A stretch of DNA of 64,000 bases, from positions 5,477,001-5,541,000 of the forward strand of contig NZ_CP022221.1 of assembly GCF_004114935.1 (NCBI RefSeq), written 5' to 3'. How positions within the stretch are numbered: the first letter of the stretch is position 1; the number at the start of each line of letters is the position of its first letter. The notes beneath the pieces are model-generated. The model was not told where the DNA came from. It searched no databases and was given only the letters and a program-made list of their open reading frames with translations. Source of the DNA: Bradyrhizobium zhanjiangense. Its GTDB lineage: Bacteria; Pseudomonadota; Alphaproteobacteria; Rhizobiales; Xanthobacteraceae. Shown piece by piece: positions 18,178-26,900 of this stretch. The position numbers and the translations under genes were made by a program.

Positions 18178-19185
18178 ATGCCTTCCGTTCCTCAAACCGT
18201 CTTCGCCCTTCCCCTGCGCGGGCTGACATGGCTCGGTGGTCAGGGCACGCGCGCGGTGGCGGCCATCGCGTTCATCGCGGTCGCGGTGCCGCCCCTTGGT
18301 GCGCTGCTGCGTCCCTATGTCACCGAGGCGATCTTCCTTCTGCTCTGCATCTCCTTCATGCGGGTCGAACTCGTCGCGCTGTACGGACATCTGCGCCGGC
18401 CGGCGCTGGTCGCGGCCGCCACGGCCTGGACCACGATCGGCGTGCCGCTGATCGTCGCCCTCGCCGCCTACGCGACCGGGCTCACCACGAGCTCACCCGG
18501 CTTGGCTCTCGCGCTGATGCTCCAGGGCATGGCCTCGCCGATGATGGCCGCGCCGGCCCTTGCCGCGCTGATGGGCCTCGATGCCACCTTGGTGCTGGTC
18601 ACGCTGGTGACCTCGACCGCGCTCGTGCCTTTCACCGCCTCGCTGTTCGCGAGCCTCTTTCTCGGCGGCATGCTCAGCATCTCGCCGCTGACGCTCGGCC
18701 TGAAGCTGCTCGGCATCCTCGCCGCATCGCTGCTGGCCGCGACGATCATCCGCCGCCTGTTCGGCACCGCAGCGATTCAGCGTCACAAGCGGCCGATCGA
18801 CGGCATCAACATCGTCATCCTCCTGGTGTTCGCCTCCGCGGTGATGGGCGACGTCGCCAGCGACCTCATCACCGATCCCCTGTTCACGATCGCCGTCGCG
18901 CTGCTGGCCTTTGCGGTCTATTTCACCCTGCTCGCCGTGACGACGCTGATCTTCCGCCGCGTCGGCATCGAGCGCGCCTTCGCGATCGGCCTGATGGTGT
19001 CACAGCGCAATCTGGGCCTGATGCTGGCGGCAACCGCCGGTGCGCTGCCGGCGACGACCTGGCTCTATTTTGCGCTGACGCAATTTCCGATTCACCTTGC
19101 GCCGTACCTGCTGATGCCGATCGCCCGACGCTTGACCGCGCGCGCAGAGACGTCGAGCGGGGCGGCGGCAAACAGCACGACCTAA
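18178..19185 (+). CDS. Na+-dependent transporter-like membrane protein (BASS-type fold)
   Basis: 335-residue integral membrane protein with about ten hydrophobic segments. The pattern resembles the bile acid:sodium symporter / arsenite carrier-like superfamily: paired halves, GMASPMMAAPALAALMGLD in the first half and IGLMVSQRNLGLMLAATAGALP in the second. Substrate unknown. ATG at 18178 (MPSVPQT) is chosen over an overlapping GTG at 18145. It lies 11 bp downstream of the esterase gene and is likely co-transcribed with it. Confidence 0.75.
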   Translation: MPSVPQTVFALPLRGLTWLGGQGTRAVAAIAFIAVAVPPLGALLRPYVTEAIFLLLCISFMRVELVALYGHLRRPALVAAATAWTTIGVPLIVALAAYATGLTTSSPGLALALMLQGMASPMMAAPALAALMGLDATLVLVTLVTSTALVPFTASLFASLFLGGMLSISPLTLGLKLLGILAASLLAATIIRRLFGTAAIQRHKRPIDGINIVILLVFASAVMGDVASDLITDPLFTIAVALLAFAVYFTLLAVTTLIFRRVGIERAFAIGLMVSQRNLGLMLAATAGALPATTWLYFALTQFPIHLAPYLLMPIARRLTARAETSSGAAANSTT

Positions 19186-19413
19186 GCAGTACTCATAATC
19201 CAGGATGTCTGCTTTCGAGCGTCATCGAACGGGCGGTTCCAACTCGGAATGTCGCCGATGGAACCCGAAGAGTCATGCGGCATTCAGACACAATGCCGGT
19301 TAACTTTGGTTATCTTTTTAATTTTAAATGGTAGATAAAATATTATATCTTTAATTCGCAGGCTGCTTGGCGGGGCGCAACCTAAGCGCAACCTTAGGAG
19401 AGGAGAGTATCCC

Positions 19414-19647
19414 ATGAAGATCCCTTGGGGCGTTCTTTCCGCAGCAGCATTTGCGTTCACTCTGGCGATGACGATCGTGCCATCTGCCTCAGCTTGCAAC
19501 GGCAATGGGAATTGTCCCAGTGCGCCCGGCCAGAATAAGCCGGCCCATGTCAGTGGAGCCGCCGGACCGATTGCAGGTGCCGGCCTGCCTATGCTCGCGA
19601 TCGGATACGGCGTGTACTGGCTGGTAAGACGGCGGCGGACTCGCTAG
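19414..19647 (+). CDS. Small exported protein with C-terminal membrane anchor
   Basis: 77 residues. Signal peptide to about residue 27 (ends PSASAC). A short mature region with two Cys (CNGNGNC) is followed by a C-terminal block AGAGLPMLAIGYGVYWLV then RRRRTR. That block has the layout of a sorting-type tail: short Gly/Pro motif, one hydrophobic helix, basic cluster. ATG at 19414 follows a good ribosome site (AGGAGAGGAG). The upstream 19300-19360 stretch is very AT-rich compared with its surroundings and could hold the promoter. Function unknown. Confidence 0.75.
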   Translation: MKIPWGVLSAAAFAFTLAMTIVPSASACNGNGNCPSAPGQNKPAHVSGAAGPIAGAGLPMLAIGYGVYWLVRRRRTR

Positions 19648-19790
19648 TTGCGCAGTCATCGCGATCGCTCATATTCGAGCTGATCTGATCGTCAGCTTCC
19701 GGACCCAAGGCGGACATTCGCCTTTGCCTCGTTGACATCCGCTTTTGTGGCAAAGCGGACCTAGCCATCCCGCACAAACGAGCGCACGCC

Positions 19791-20735
19791 CTAGCCTGCC
19801 CGCGCCGCGCGACGCAGGGCCTGCGGCGGTTGGCCGAAGGCGCGGATGAAGGCGCGCCGCATTCGCTCGGGGTCGCCGAATCCGGTCGTTTCTGCAACGA
19901 GCTCGATCGCCTCGCGCGAGGACTGCACGCGCTCCCGCGCGACCTCGAGCCGCAACCGCTCGATCGCCTTCGACGGCGTCGTGCCGGTCTCGGCGGCAAA
20001 GGCGCGGGCGAAATGTCGTGCGCTCATGCCGGCGCGATCAGCGAGATCCTCCACCGTCAGCGGCGCGTCGAGATTTTCGCGCGCCCAGGACAACAGCGCG
20101 CCGAAGCGCCCGTTCGGCGTCTTCAGCTCCAGCAGCGAGGAGAATTGCGACTGGCCGCCGCTGCGGCGGTGATAGAGCACGAGGTGCCGCGCGGTCTGTT
20201 GCGCGATCTCCTCGCCATGGTCCTCGGTGACCATCGCGAGCGCGAGATCGATGCCCGCGGAGATTCCCGCCGAGGTCCAGACATTGCCGTCGCGGGTGAA
20301 AATCTGGTCCGGCTCGAACTTCACCTTGGGATAGCGCGCGACGAAATCGCGCGTCCGCCCCCAATGGGTGGTGGCGCGGCGGCCGTCGAGCAGTCCCGCT
20401 TCGGCGAGCACATAGGCGCCCGAGCAGACACTCGCGACCCGCACGCCACGCTTTGCCAGGCGCTGCACGAAGGCGCGCGTGATCTCGCAGCGCGCGGCAT
20501 CCGCAACGCCCGCGCCGCCGGCCACGACCAGCGTCGTGATCGCGTTCGCCGACTTGAAATCCCGCGCCATCATCTCGACGCCCGACGAGCTGCGCACGAG
20601 TCCCGCCGTCGCCGCCAGCACGCGAATGCCAGGCGCCTTGCCGGTGCAGCGCGCGGCGACCTCGAATGCCGAGATCGGGCCCGCCGCATCGAGCAGCTGG
20701 AAATCCGGGAAGATCAGGATGCCGATCATGGTCAT
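19791..20735 (-). CDS. GlxA-type transcriptional regulator (DJ-1/PfpI + AraC HTH)
   Basis: 314-residue cytosolic regulator. The N-terminal DJ-1/PfpI-like domain (about 1-190) starts MTMIGILIFPDFQLLDAAGP and contains VASVCSGAYVLAEAGLLDGRRAT. The C-terminal AraC-type helix-turn-helix domain (about 210-314) includes LTVEDLADRAGMSARHFARAF and VAETTGFGDPERMRRAFIRAFG. It is divergent from an isonitrile-hydratase-like gene, 86 bp between starts, and most likely controls it. Confidence 0.92.
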   Translation of the reverse strand: MTMIGILIFPDFQLLDAAGPISAFEVAARCTGKAPGIRVLAATAGLVRSSSGVEMMARDFKSANAITTLVVAGGAGVADAARCEITRAFVQRLAKRGVRVASVCSGAYVLAEAGLLDGRRATTHWGRTRDFVARYPKVKFEPDQIFTRDGNVWTSAGISAGIDLALAMVTEDHGEEIAQQTARHLVLYHRRSGGQSQFSSLLELKTPNGRFGALLSWARENLDAPLTVEDLADRAGMSARHFARAFAAETGTTPSKAIERLRLEVARERVQSSREAIELVAETTGFGDPERMRRAFIRAFGQPPQALRRAARAG

Positions 20736-20821
20736 GTCCGAAAGTGAGGGAATTACGCCATTTTGGACAGAAGGGCATCATGCCATCCTGCCGGCGTCAA
20801 GCTCATTTTTCGGAGGCTCCC

Positions 20822-21508
20822 ATGTCGTTACCGCTTCAGATCGGACTGCTGGTGTTTCCGCGTGTCACCCAGCTCGACTTCACCGGCCCGCTGCAGGTGT
20901 TCGCCGCCGTCCCCGGCGCCAAGCTGCATTTGATCTGGAAACGGATCGAGCCGGTGCCGAGCGATTCCGCACTCATCGTGACGCCGACCACGACATTCGC
21001 CGATTGCCCGCAACTCGACGTGATCTGCGTACCCGGCGGCCGCGGCACCGACGATCTGCTCAATGACGAGGAGGTGCTCGAATTCCTGCGCCGGCAGGCA
21101 GAAGGCGCCAAATACGTCACCTCGGTCTGCACGGGATCGCTGGCGCTCGGCGCCGCCGGCCTGTTGAAGGGCTACCGCGCCGCCACCCATTGGAGCGCGA
21201 TGGAGCTGCTCGGCCGGTTCGGCGCCACGCCCATCAAGACGCGCGTCTGCGTCGATCGCAATCGCGTGACGGGCGGCGGTGTCACGGCAGGAATCGATTT
21301 CGCGCTGACGCTGGTGTCGATCCTGATCGACCGCACCACGGCGGAGGCGATCCAGCTCGGGCTCGAATACAACCCGGCGCCGCCGTTCAATGCGGGCTCG
21401 CCCGACACCGCGCCCGCCGAGGTCCTTGCTCGCGTCAACGAGCGCATCGCGCCGAACCAGGTCCGCCGTATCGAGGCCGTCGAACGCGCGGCGGCGCGGG
21501 TGATGTAG
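20822..21508 (+). CDS. inhA: DJ-1/PfpI family protein, isonitrile hydratase-like
   Basis: 228 residues, the length known for Pseudomonas isonitrile hydratase InhA, which hydrates isonitriles to N-substituted formamides. The N-terminus is QIGLLVFPRVTQLDFTGPLQ. The nucleophile-elbow cysteine is Cys103 in TSVCTGSLALGAAG. Then come GYRATHW-like residues (GYRAATHWSAMELL) and TGGGVTAGIDFALTLV. ATG at 20822 has a GGAGG-like site (TCGGAGGC) just upstream. The divergent GlxA-type regulator fits the organisation known for such genes. Other DJ-1 activities cannot be excluded. Confidence 0.85.
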   Translation: MSLPLQIGLLVFPRVTQLDFTGPLQVFAAVPGAKLHLIWKRIEPVPSDSALIVTPTTTFADCPQLDVICVPGGRGTDDLLNDEEVLEFLRRQAEGAKYVTSVCTGSLALGAAGLLKGYRAATHWSAMELLGRFGATPIKTRVCVDRNRVTGGGVTAGIDFALTLVSILIDRTTAEAIQLGLEYNPAPPFNAGSPDTAPAEVLARVNERIAPNQVRRIEAVERAAARVM

Positions 21509-21590
21509 ACGTTCCGCCTTCGGTGGTGGAACTGAGTTTTTAGGGGAGGAGTTAGACCCGCACGAAACTCACGGCATCCGGAGCGTAATC

Positions 21591-22310
21591 ATGGAGCATC
21601 TCCACTACCCCAATGAAAGCACTGAGTATCGTGCCGCGCGAAATGCGCTGCTGGATGAGGAGATTGCCCTCCGAGCTCAGATTGAGGCCGTTGCCGCCAG
21701 GCGTCGAGCGCTACCGCTCGGCGGCGAGGTGCTCCAAGATTACGTCTTCGAACGCATCGGCAAAACGAGCATGCCAGAACAGGTCAGGATGTCGGAGCTG
21801 TTCGGCCCTCATGAAACGCTGGTTCTGTACAGCTTCATGTATGGGCCGGAGCGCGAGCTGCCCTGCCCCGGCTGCACCCATTTGCTTGACGGGCTCGACG
21901 GCGCCGCACGGCATGTCGGCGAGCGTGCGGCGCTTCACATCGTTGCGAAATCGCCGATCGCGCGTCTCGCAGCCTGGGCCCACGAACGAGGTTGGGAACA
22001 TCTGTCGCTGCTGTCCACGGCCGGCAACACCTTTGATGCGGACTACTTCGGCGACACCTCGAAGTTCTCTAAGGGTATGCGCGCGCAGCACCACGTTCCC
22101 GACGGGCAGAATTGGGACGAGACGATCTTCAACGTCTTCAGGAAGGCGAATGGCAAGATCAGGCACTTCTGGGGCTCGGAGATGAGTTTCGCGCCGCCCG
22201 CGCCGAAGCAGCATCATCGCGCCGGTGATCTGGTCGATCCGCTCTGGGGCCTGCTCGACATGACGCCTGAAGGCCGCGGCGACTTCTTCCCGAAGGTGCG
22301 CTACGACTGA
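21591..22310 (+). CDS. DUF899 thioredoxin-like family protein
   Basis: 239-residue cytosolic protein of the DUF899 group, predicted to have a thioredoxin-like fold. Seen: N-terminal ARNALLDEEIALRAQIEAVAARRRALPLGG, then LVLYSFMYGPERELPCPGC with the CPGC pair, a conserved SPIARLAAWAHERGWEHL block, and C-terminal HRAGDLVDPLWGLLDMTPEGRG. Function is not established for the family. It is followed by a strong terminator. Confidence 0.9.
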   Translation: MEHLHYPNESTEYRAARNALLDEEIALRAQIEAVAARRRALPLGGEVLQDYVFERIGKTSMPEQVRMSELFGPHETLVLYSFMYGPERELPCPGCTHLLDGLDGAARHVGERAALHIVAKSPIARLAAWAHERGWEHLSLLSTAGNTFDADYFGDTSKFSKGMRAQHHVPDGQNWDETIFNVFRKANGKIRHFWGSEMSFAPPAPKQHHRAGDLVDPLWGLLDMTPEGRGDFFPKVRYD

Positions 22311-22345
22311 GGCGCACAAACCGGCTGACGAAGTGCCTCAAAGAA

Positions 22346-22375
22346 AAAGGCCGCTCGGTTTCCCAAGCGGCCTTT
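22346..22375 (+). terminator. Terminator after the DUF899 gene
   Basis: Stem AAAGGCCGCT / AGCGGCCTTT, 10-nt loop, followed by CCTGTCTT; 35 bp past the stop. Confidence 0.8.
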
Positions 22376-22658
22376 CCTGTCTTACGGCGGCTGCACATTC
22401 CATCGGGCGATTTCGGAACTTCCAGACCGGGGGCCTATCTCCCGATCGAGTCCTTACTCGGCGGCCGCTGCATCTCGGGACAGTCGCGAACTGTTGCCCG
22501 AACCGAACGCGATGGTCTCCCATCTCCGTAAGATGGGACCATTGAGCCGCATCGCTGGCGTGAGCACAACGCCGGCGCATGCGGCATCCCCGCTGTTCCC
22601 GTTGTCCACAGCGGTTGCGAGGCGGATGCGTGTGCATCCAGTGGCGAGTGGACAGACC
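22376..22658. other. Non-coding stretch with one palindrome
   Basis: No credible gene. At 22512-22542 an inverted repeat (ATGGTCTCCCATCT / AGATGGGACCAT, with a 2-nt bulge) could fold into a hairpin. It lies downstream of the minus-strand NDUFA12 gene but has no U-run. Nothing else recognised. Confidence 0.5.
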
Positions 22659-23069
22659 TCAGTTAGCAGGGGTCCAGGGCTGATAGTCGCCGGTCGCCTT
22701 CGGCCGCCGGCCGCTGGCGAGCGTCGAGCCCGAGGGACGGTAGGCCTTCGCCGTGCCGGTGAGATTCGGCTGGTGCGGCTTTTCCCACTCGCGCGGCTGG
22801 TAGTTGGCCTCGGTCGGCGGCACATCGACGACGTGATGAATCCAGCCGTGCCAGGACGGCGGGATGCGACTCGCCTCGGCATAGCCGTTATAGACCACCC
22901 AGCGCCGCTCGAAGCCGAGCGTCGGATCGATGGCCCCGCCGCGGGTCCGATAATAGAGATTGCCCTGCTCGTCCTGGCCGACCAGCTCCCCGTATCGCTT
23001 GGTCCAAAGTTGCGTGCCAAACGTCTGGCCATTCCACCAGGTGAAGAACTTGAGGAAGAATTGTTTCAT
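22659..23069 (-). CDS. NADH:ubiquinone oxidoreductase accessory subunit, NDUFA12/B17.2 family
   Basis: 136-residue homologue of the mitochondrial complex I subunit NDUFA12, an accessory subunit retained in alphaproteobacteria. It starts MKQFFLKFFTWWNGQTFGTQ; family residues include GNLYYRTRG and RRWVVYNGYAEASRIPPSWH followed by GWIHHVVDVPP. ATG at 23069 fits the family start; the reading upstream of it has no homology-like features. As in other alphaproteobacteria the gene stands apart from the nuo operon. Confidence 0.93.
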   Translation of the reverse strand: MKQFFLKFFTWWNGQTFGTQLWTKRYGELVGQDEQGNLYYRTRGGAIDPTLGFERRWVVYNGYAEASRIPPSWHGWIHHVVDVPPTEANYQPREWEKPHQPNLTGTAKAYRPSGSTLASGRRPKATGDYQPWTPAN

Positions 23070-23314
23070 GCGGCAAGGGCCCTGCTTCGTCGGGTCCTGA
23101 TGCCATCCGGGCGCAGAAATGTCCAGTTCGGCAGGGACAGCCGTGCTCTCCGCAAATGAGGGGGCCCCCGGCACGGGCCTGCCGCAAATCGGACGCGATC
23201 TGTTCATCCCGGGTACAGCGCTCAGGTGAGACGCTTCCTGCACGCATGCAAACCGGCGTGATCCAGGAACCACTGCCATTTCGCAGGGTTGGCTTCCGGG
23301 AAAGGAGCTCGATC

Positions 23315-23983
23315 ATGAAAAGTCTGAAAGTTTTGAGTGCCGCCGCGGCCATGGCGCTGGTTCTTCCGCTGGCGAGCCCGAGCTTTGCTCAGAATCGTCC
23401 TACCGTGGGCGGTGGCGGCCATGTCGGCGGCGGTGGAGGCGGAGGCGGCGCACGCATGGGTGGCGGTGGCGGCGGCAGTTTTGCGGCTGGCCCCGCGGCG
23501 CGTCCAAGCGGTGGCAGTTTCGCAGCTGGCCCCGCGGCACGTCCAAGCAGTGGCAGTTTCGCGGCCGGCACCGCGGTACGTCCAAGCGGCGGGAGTTTCG
23601 CGGCCGGCACGGTGAGCCGACCCGCGATCTCGCCGACCTTCAGCGGCACCCGCAGCGTCGCAACCGCCCCGTCCGGCACCTGGAGCGGCGGTACTTGGAG
23701 CGGCGGCTGGCGCCATCATCATCGCGGTGGCTTCTGGCCCGGCTTCGCGGCAGGCGCCGCGATCGGCGGCCTCGGCTCGTACGCCTATTACGGCGGCGGC
23801 TATGGCTATTACGACGACCCCTACTACTACGGCGACAGCTACTATTATGATGAGCCGTCAGTGGCGGTTGTGCCGGACAGCGGCGGCGACTCCGCGGCCT
23901 ATTGCGCGCAGCGCTACAGATCGTACGACCCGGCTTCGGGCACCTACCTCGGCTATGACGGCCTGCGTCATCCCTGCCCCTAA
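23315..23983 (+). CDS. Exported Gly-rich BA14K family protein
   Basis: 222-residue secreted protein. Signal peptide 1-26 (ends SPSFAQ). It has a Gly-rich region, four near-identical copies of a 13-residue unit of the form GGSFAAGPAARPS (about 50-105), a Gly/Tyr-rich stretch (YYGGGYGYYDDPYYYGD), and the C-terminal BA14K domain with AYCAQRYRSYDPASGTYLG and DGLRHPCP (conserved Cys pair). BA14K proteins were first described as Brucella immunogens with lectin-like activity; the role here is unknown. Ribosome site AAAGGAG. At 23266 a near-match to the EcfG promoter (GGAAC-N16-GGTT) is present but imperfect. Confidence 0.88.
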   Translation: MKSLKVLSAAAAMALVLPLASPSFAQNRPTVGGGGHVGGGGGGGGARMGGGGGGSFAAGPAARPSGGSFAAGPAARPSSGSFAAGTAVRPSGGSFAAGTVSRPAISPTFSGTRSVATAPSGTWSGGTWSGGWRHHHRGGFWPGFAAGAAIGGLGSYAYYGGGYGYYDDPYYYGDSYYYDEPSVAVVPDSGGDSAAYCAQRYRSYDPASGTYLGYDGLRHPCP

Positions 23984-24005
23984 GCCGATCGATGACATTT
24001 GAAGC

Positions 24006-24033
24006 AAAGGCGTCGCAGCGATGCGGCGCCTTT
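24006..24033 (+). terminator. Terminator after the BA14K gene
   Basis: Stem AAAGGCG / CGCCTTT enclosing a smaller CGC / GCG hairpin; 22 bp past the stop. Short U-run only. Confidence 0.6.
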
Positions 24034-24225
24034 CGCGTGTCGATCGACCCTCACGGCTTTGCGGAAACGTTACTCGCCGAGTGTGACGCCCCCTATGCGA
24101 CGACGCAGGCGGACCTTTATGCACTGCGCCGTGCATATCTACGTTGACCCAATCCAAAATTGACCCGACCCACGATTCGCGGATATCACAAACCTCAGTG
24201 GGGACTTCGATTACTGGGAAGTGTC

Positions 24226-24648
24226 ATGCCGCGTATTCTCGTGGTTGATGACGATCCGATGGTCGGCGCGACCATCGAGGTCCTCCTCCAACGTCAGGGC
24301 TTCGACGTCACGTTGACCGACGGCGGAGAAGCGGGATTGGCTGCGCTCGAAACACAGACTTTCGACGTGATGCTGGTCGACATCTTCATGCCGCACATGC
24401 GCGGCTTCGAGTCCATCCGCATCTTTCACGAGCGGGCGCCCGCCACGCCGCTGATCGCGATGTCCGGCTACGCCTTCGCCTCGTCCGCCTCGCCTTCCCC
24501 CGACTTTCTCCGCATGGCGCTGGAGCTCGGCGCGACCCGCTGCCTGCGCAAGCCGTTCACGCCGGACGCGCTGCTGACCACGATCCGGGAATGCCTCACC
24601 GGCGCGGGCGGGAGCGCACAGCCGAAGGACAAGAAAGAAGCCCCTTGA
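24226..24648 (+). CDS. Single-domain response regulator
   Basis: 140-residue receiver with no output domain. It starts MPRILVVDDDPMVGATIEVLL (acidic pocket residues 8-10). The phospho-acceptor is Asp52 in VMLVDIFMP, the switch Ser is in LIAMSGYAF, and Lys is in CLRKPFTPD. The tail (SAQPKDKKEAP) is short and charged. Its stop codon overlaps the TTG start of the following hybrid kinase (TTGA), so the two are translationally coupled and presumably form one relay. Confidence 0.92.
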   Translation: MPRILVVDDDPMVGATIEVLLQRQGFDVTLTDGGEAGLAALETQTFDVMLVDIFMPHMRGFESIRIFHERAPATPLIAMSGYAFASSASPSPDFLRMALELGATRCLRKPFTPDALLTTIRECLTGAGGSAQPKDKKEAP

Positions 24649-26900
24649 TCCCAACGCAGCGCGTCATTCTCGGTGCTGGACTTGCCATCCTCCTGATCAT
24701 TACGGCAGCCTCGATCGCCCTCGACGTCAAGTCGCGGTCCGATGCGGCATGGGTCAATCACACCGTCCAGGTGCAGAAGAAGATCTCCGATCTGCGCGTG
24801 CTGATGCGCCGCGCCGAGAGCGCAGCGCGCGGCTACGAGCTCTATCGCAGCCCGGGCTTCAACGACGAGTTTCAGGCGGTACGTGCCCAGATCGCGCCGG
24901 CCCTCGCCGACCTCAAGCGCGACGTGCGCGATAGTCAGGATCAGGTGGCGCTATTGGAGGGCACCGAGCCGCTGGCGCTGCGCCGGGTCGAGATCGCCGC
25001 CGCAGCGATGCGCCTGCGTGCCGAGAACGATCAGGCCGGCATTGCCGCGCTCAACAGCAAGGCCGAGGGTCGCGGCCTCATGGATACGGTGATGGGCAAT
25101 CTCGACCATTTGAGCGCCCAGGAAGAGCGCCTGCTCGCAGCGCGCTCCCAGGACTCGCGCCGCACCGGGACCGTGCTGCTCGGCATCGACGTTGCAGGCG
25201 CCGTGCTGATCCTGCTCCTGGTCGCGCTGGTGATGCGCGAGAGCCAGCGCGCCACGGTACAGCTCCAGAGCACGCTGACAGAGACCACGGCCGCCAAGGA
25301 GGCACTCGAGGCGGCGGTGGCCGAGCGCACCGAGCATCTTGTCGCAGCCCATGACGAGCTGCGCCTGTCGGTCAACGTGCTCCAGAGCACCTTTCGCAGC
25401 ATGGCGGAAGCGGTGCTGGTCATCGACACCGAGGGTGCCGTCCTGCTGTCCAATCCGGCCGCCGAGCGCATCTTGTTACATCGCGCTGGCATGAATTTGC
25501 GCAATCTGCGCGCGCTGTCCGACGTCTATCACGGCGACGGTGTCACGCCGCTGAAGGCCGACGAACTGCCGTCGACACGCGTGCTGCGCGGCGAGCACTT
25601 CGAAGAGCTGGAGATGATCGTCCGGCCGCACAGCGGCAATCCTCCCCGCCATCTCATGATCAGCGGCCGGCCGATGCTGGACGGGCAAGGCAATATCTCG
25701 GGTGCGGTGCTGGTCTATCATGATGCCACCACCTCGCGCGAAACCGAGCGGCAGCTGTACCAGTCGCAGAAGCTGGATGCGATCGGCAAGCTGACCGGCG
25801 GCGTCGCGCACGACTTCAACAACATGCTGACCGTGATCTCCGGCAACACCGAGACGCTGGTGGAGAGCCTGAACGGCCAGCCCGAGCTCCAGCGCACGGC
25901 ACGACTGATCGACGATGCCGCCGAGCGCTGCGCCGAGCTGATCCAGCATTTGCTGGCGTTCGCGCGCAGGCAGCCGCTCCAGCCGCGCAACGTCGAGATC
26001 AGCACTGCGGTCGCGGACATCGCAAAACTGCTTCGCCCTACCCTCGGCGAGCAGATCCAGATCGAGACCGTGCTGGAACAGGGGCCGATGACGACGCACA
26101 TCGATCCGTCCCGGCTCACCAATGCCGTGCTCAACATGGCGATCAACGCCCGCGACGCCATGCCGAACGGCGGCAAGCTACTGTTCGAGGCCCACCGGGT
26201 CGTGCTCGACGAGGCCTATGCGCAGAACAATCCGGACGTGCGGCCTGGTCCTTACGTGATGCTCGCCGTCAGCGATACCGGCACGGGCATGCCGGCCGAA
26301 GTCCAGCAGAAGGCGTTCGAGCCGTTCTTCACCACCAAGGAGGTCGGCAAGGGCTCGGGCCTCGGCCTGTCCATGGTCTATGGCTTCGTCAAGCAGTCCG
26401 GCGGCCACATCAAGATCTACAGCGAGGAAGGCCACGGCACCACGATCAAGCTCTATCTGCCGCCGGGCGAAGGCACGGCGGACATGGCCGCTCCCGTCGC
26501 GCCGCAGGCCGAAGGCGGCGCCGAGACCATTTTCGTGGTCGAGGACGACACGCTGGTGCGCAACTTCGTCACCGCGCAGCTCCAGAGCCTCGGCTACAAG
26601 ACGGTGGCCGCGCCCGACAGCCGGGCCGCGCTGCAATTGATCGAGGCCGGCCAGCCGTTCGATCTGCTCTTCACCGACATCGTCATTCCCGGCGGCATGA
26701 GCGGCCGCGAGCTCGCCGAGGAGGTGGCCAAGCGCCGGCCGGGCCTGAAGGTGCTCTATACCTCCGGCTACACCGACAACGCCATCGTCCACCACGGCAA
26801 GCTCGACGACGGCGTGATGCTGCTGACCAAACCCTACCGCCGCAACCAGCTCGCCGAGATGATCAGAAAGGCGCTGAACGGCGGGGTGGCGGCGAGCTAG
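24645..26900 (+). CDS. Hybrid sensor histidine kinase: CHASE3-PAS-HisKA-HATPase-REC
   Basis: 751-residue membrane kinase. TM1 near residues 8-25; CHASE3 to about 180 with MRRAESAARGYELY, closely resembling the 12162-13688 kinase; TM2 about 185-205; PAS domain about 245-365 (MAEAVLVIDTEGAVLLSNPAAERIL). HisKA has His389 in GGVAHDFNNMLTVISGNTE. The HATPase contains MNIAINARDAMP-like residues (MAINARDAMPNGG) and GLGLSMVYGFVKQSGG. A C-terminal receiver has Asp678 in LLFTDIVIPGG. The start is the TTG at 24645 overlapping the receiver gene's stop; no ATG lies before TM1. Signal and target unknown. Confidence 0.92.
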   Translation: MIPTQRVILGAGLAILLIITAASIALDVKSRSDAAWVNHTVQVQKKISDLRVLMRRAESAARGYELYRSPGFNDEFQAVRAQIAPALADLKRDVRDSQDQVALLEGTEPLALRRVEIAAAAMRLRAENDQAGIAALNSKAEGRGLMDTVMGNLDHLSAQEERLLAARSQDSRRTGTVLLGIDVAGAVLILLLVALVMRESQRATVQLQSTLTETTAAKEALEAAVAERTEHLVAAHDELRLSVNVLQSTFRSMAEAVLVIDTEGAVLLSNPAAERILLHRAGMNLRNLRALSDVYHGDGVTPLKADELPSTRVLRGEHFEELEMIVRPHSGNPPRHLMISGRPMLDGQGNISGAVLVYHDATTSRETERQLYQSQKLDAIGKLTGGVAHDFNNMLTVISGNTETLVESLNGQPELQRTARLIDDAAERCAELIQHLLAFARRQPLQPRNVEISTAVADIAKLLRPTLGEQIQIETVLEQGPMTTHIDPSRLTNAVLNMAINARDAMPNGGKLLFEAHRVVLDEAYAQNNPDVRPGPYVMLAVSDTGTGMPAEVQQKAFEPFFTTKEVGKGSGLGLSMVYGFVKQSGGHIKIYSEEGHGTTIKLYLPPGEGTADMAAPVAPQAEGGAETIFVVEDDTLVRNFVTAQLQSLGYKTVAAPDSRAALQLIEAGQPFDLLFTDIVIPGGMSGRELAEEVAKRRPGLKVLYTSGYTDNAIVHHGKLDDGVMLLTKPYRRNQLAEMIRKALNGGVAAS

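Noticed and set aside
23266..23290. A fifth EcfG promoter before the BA14K gene
   Set aside because: GGAAC-N16 is followed by GGTT rather than CGTT; kept only as a remark.
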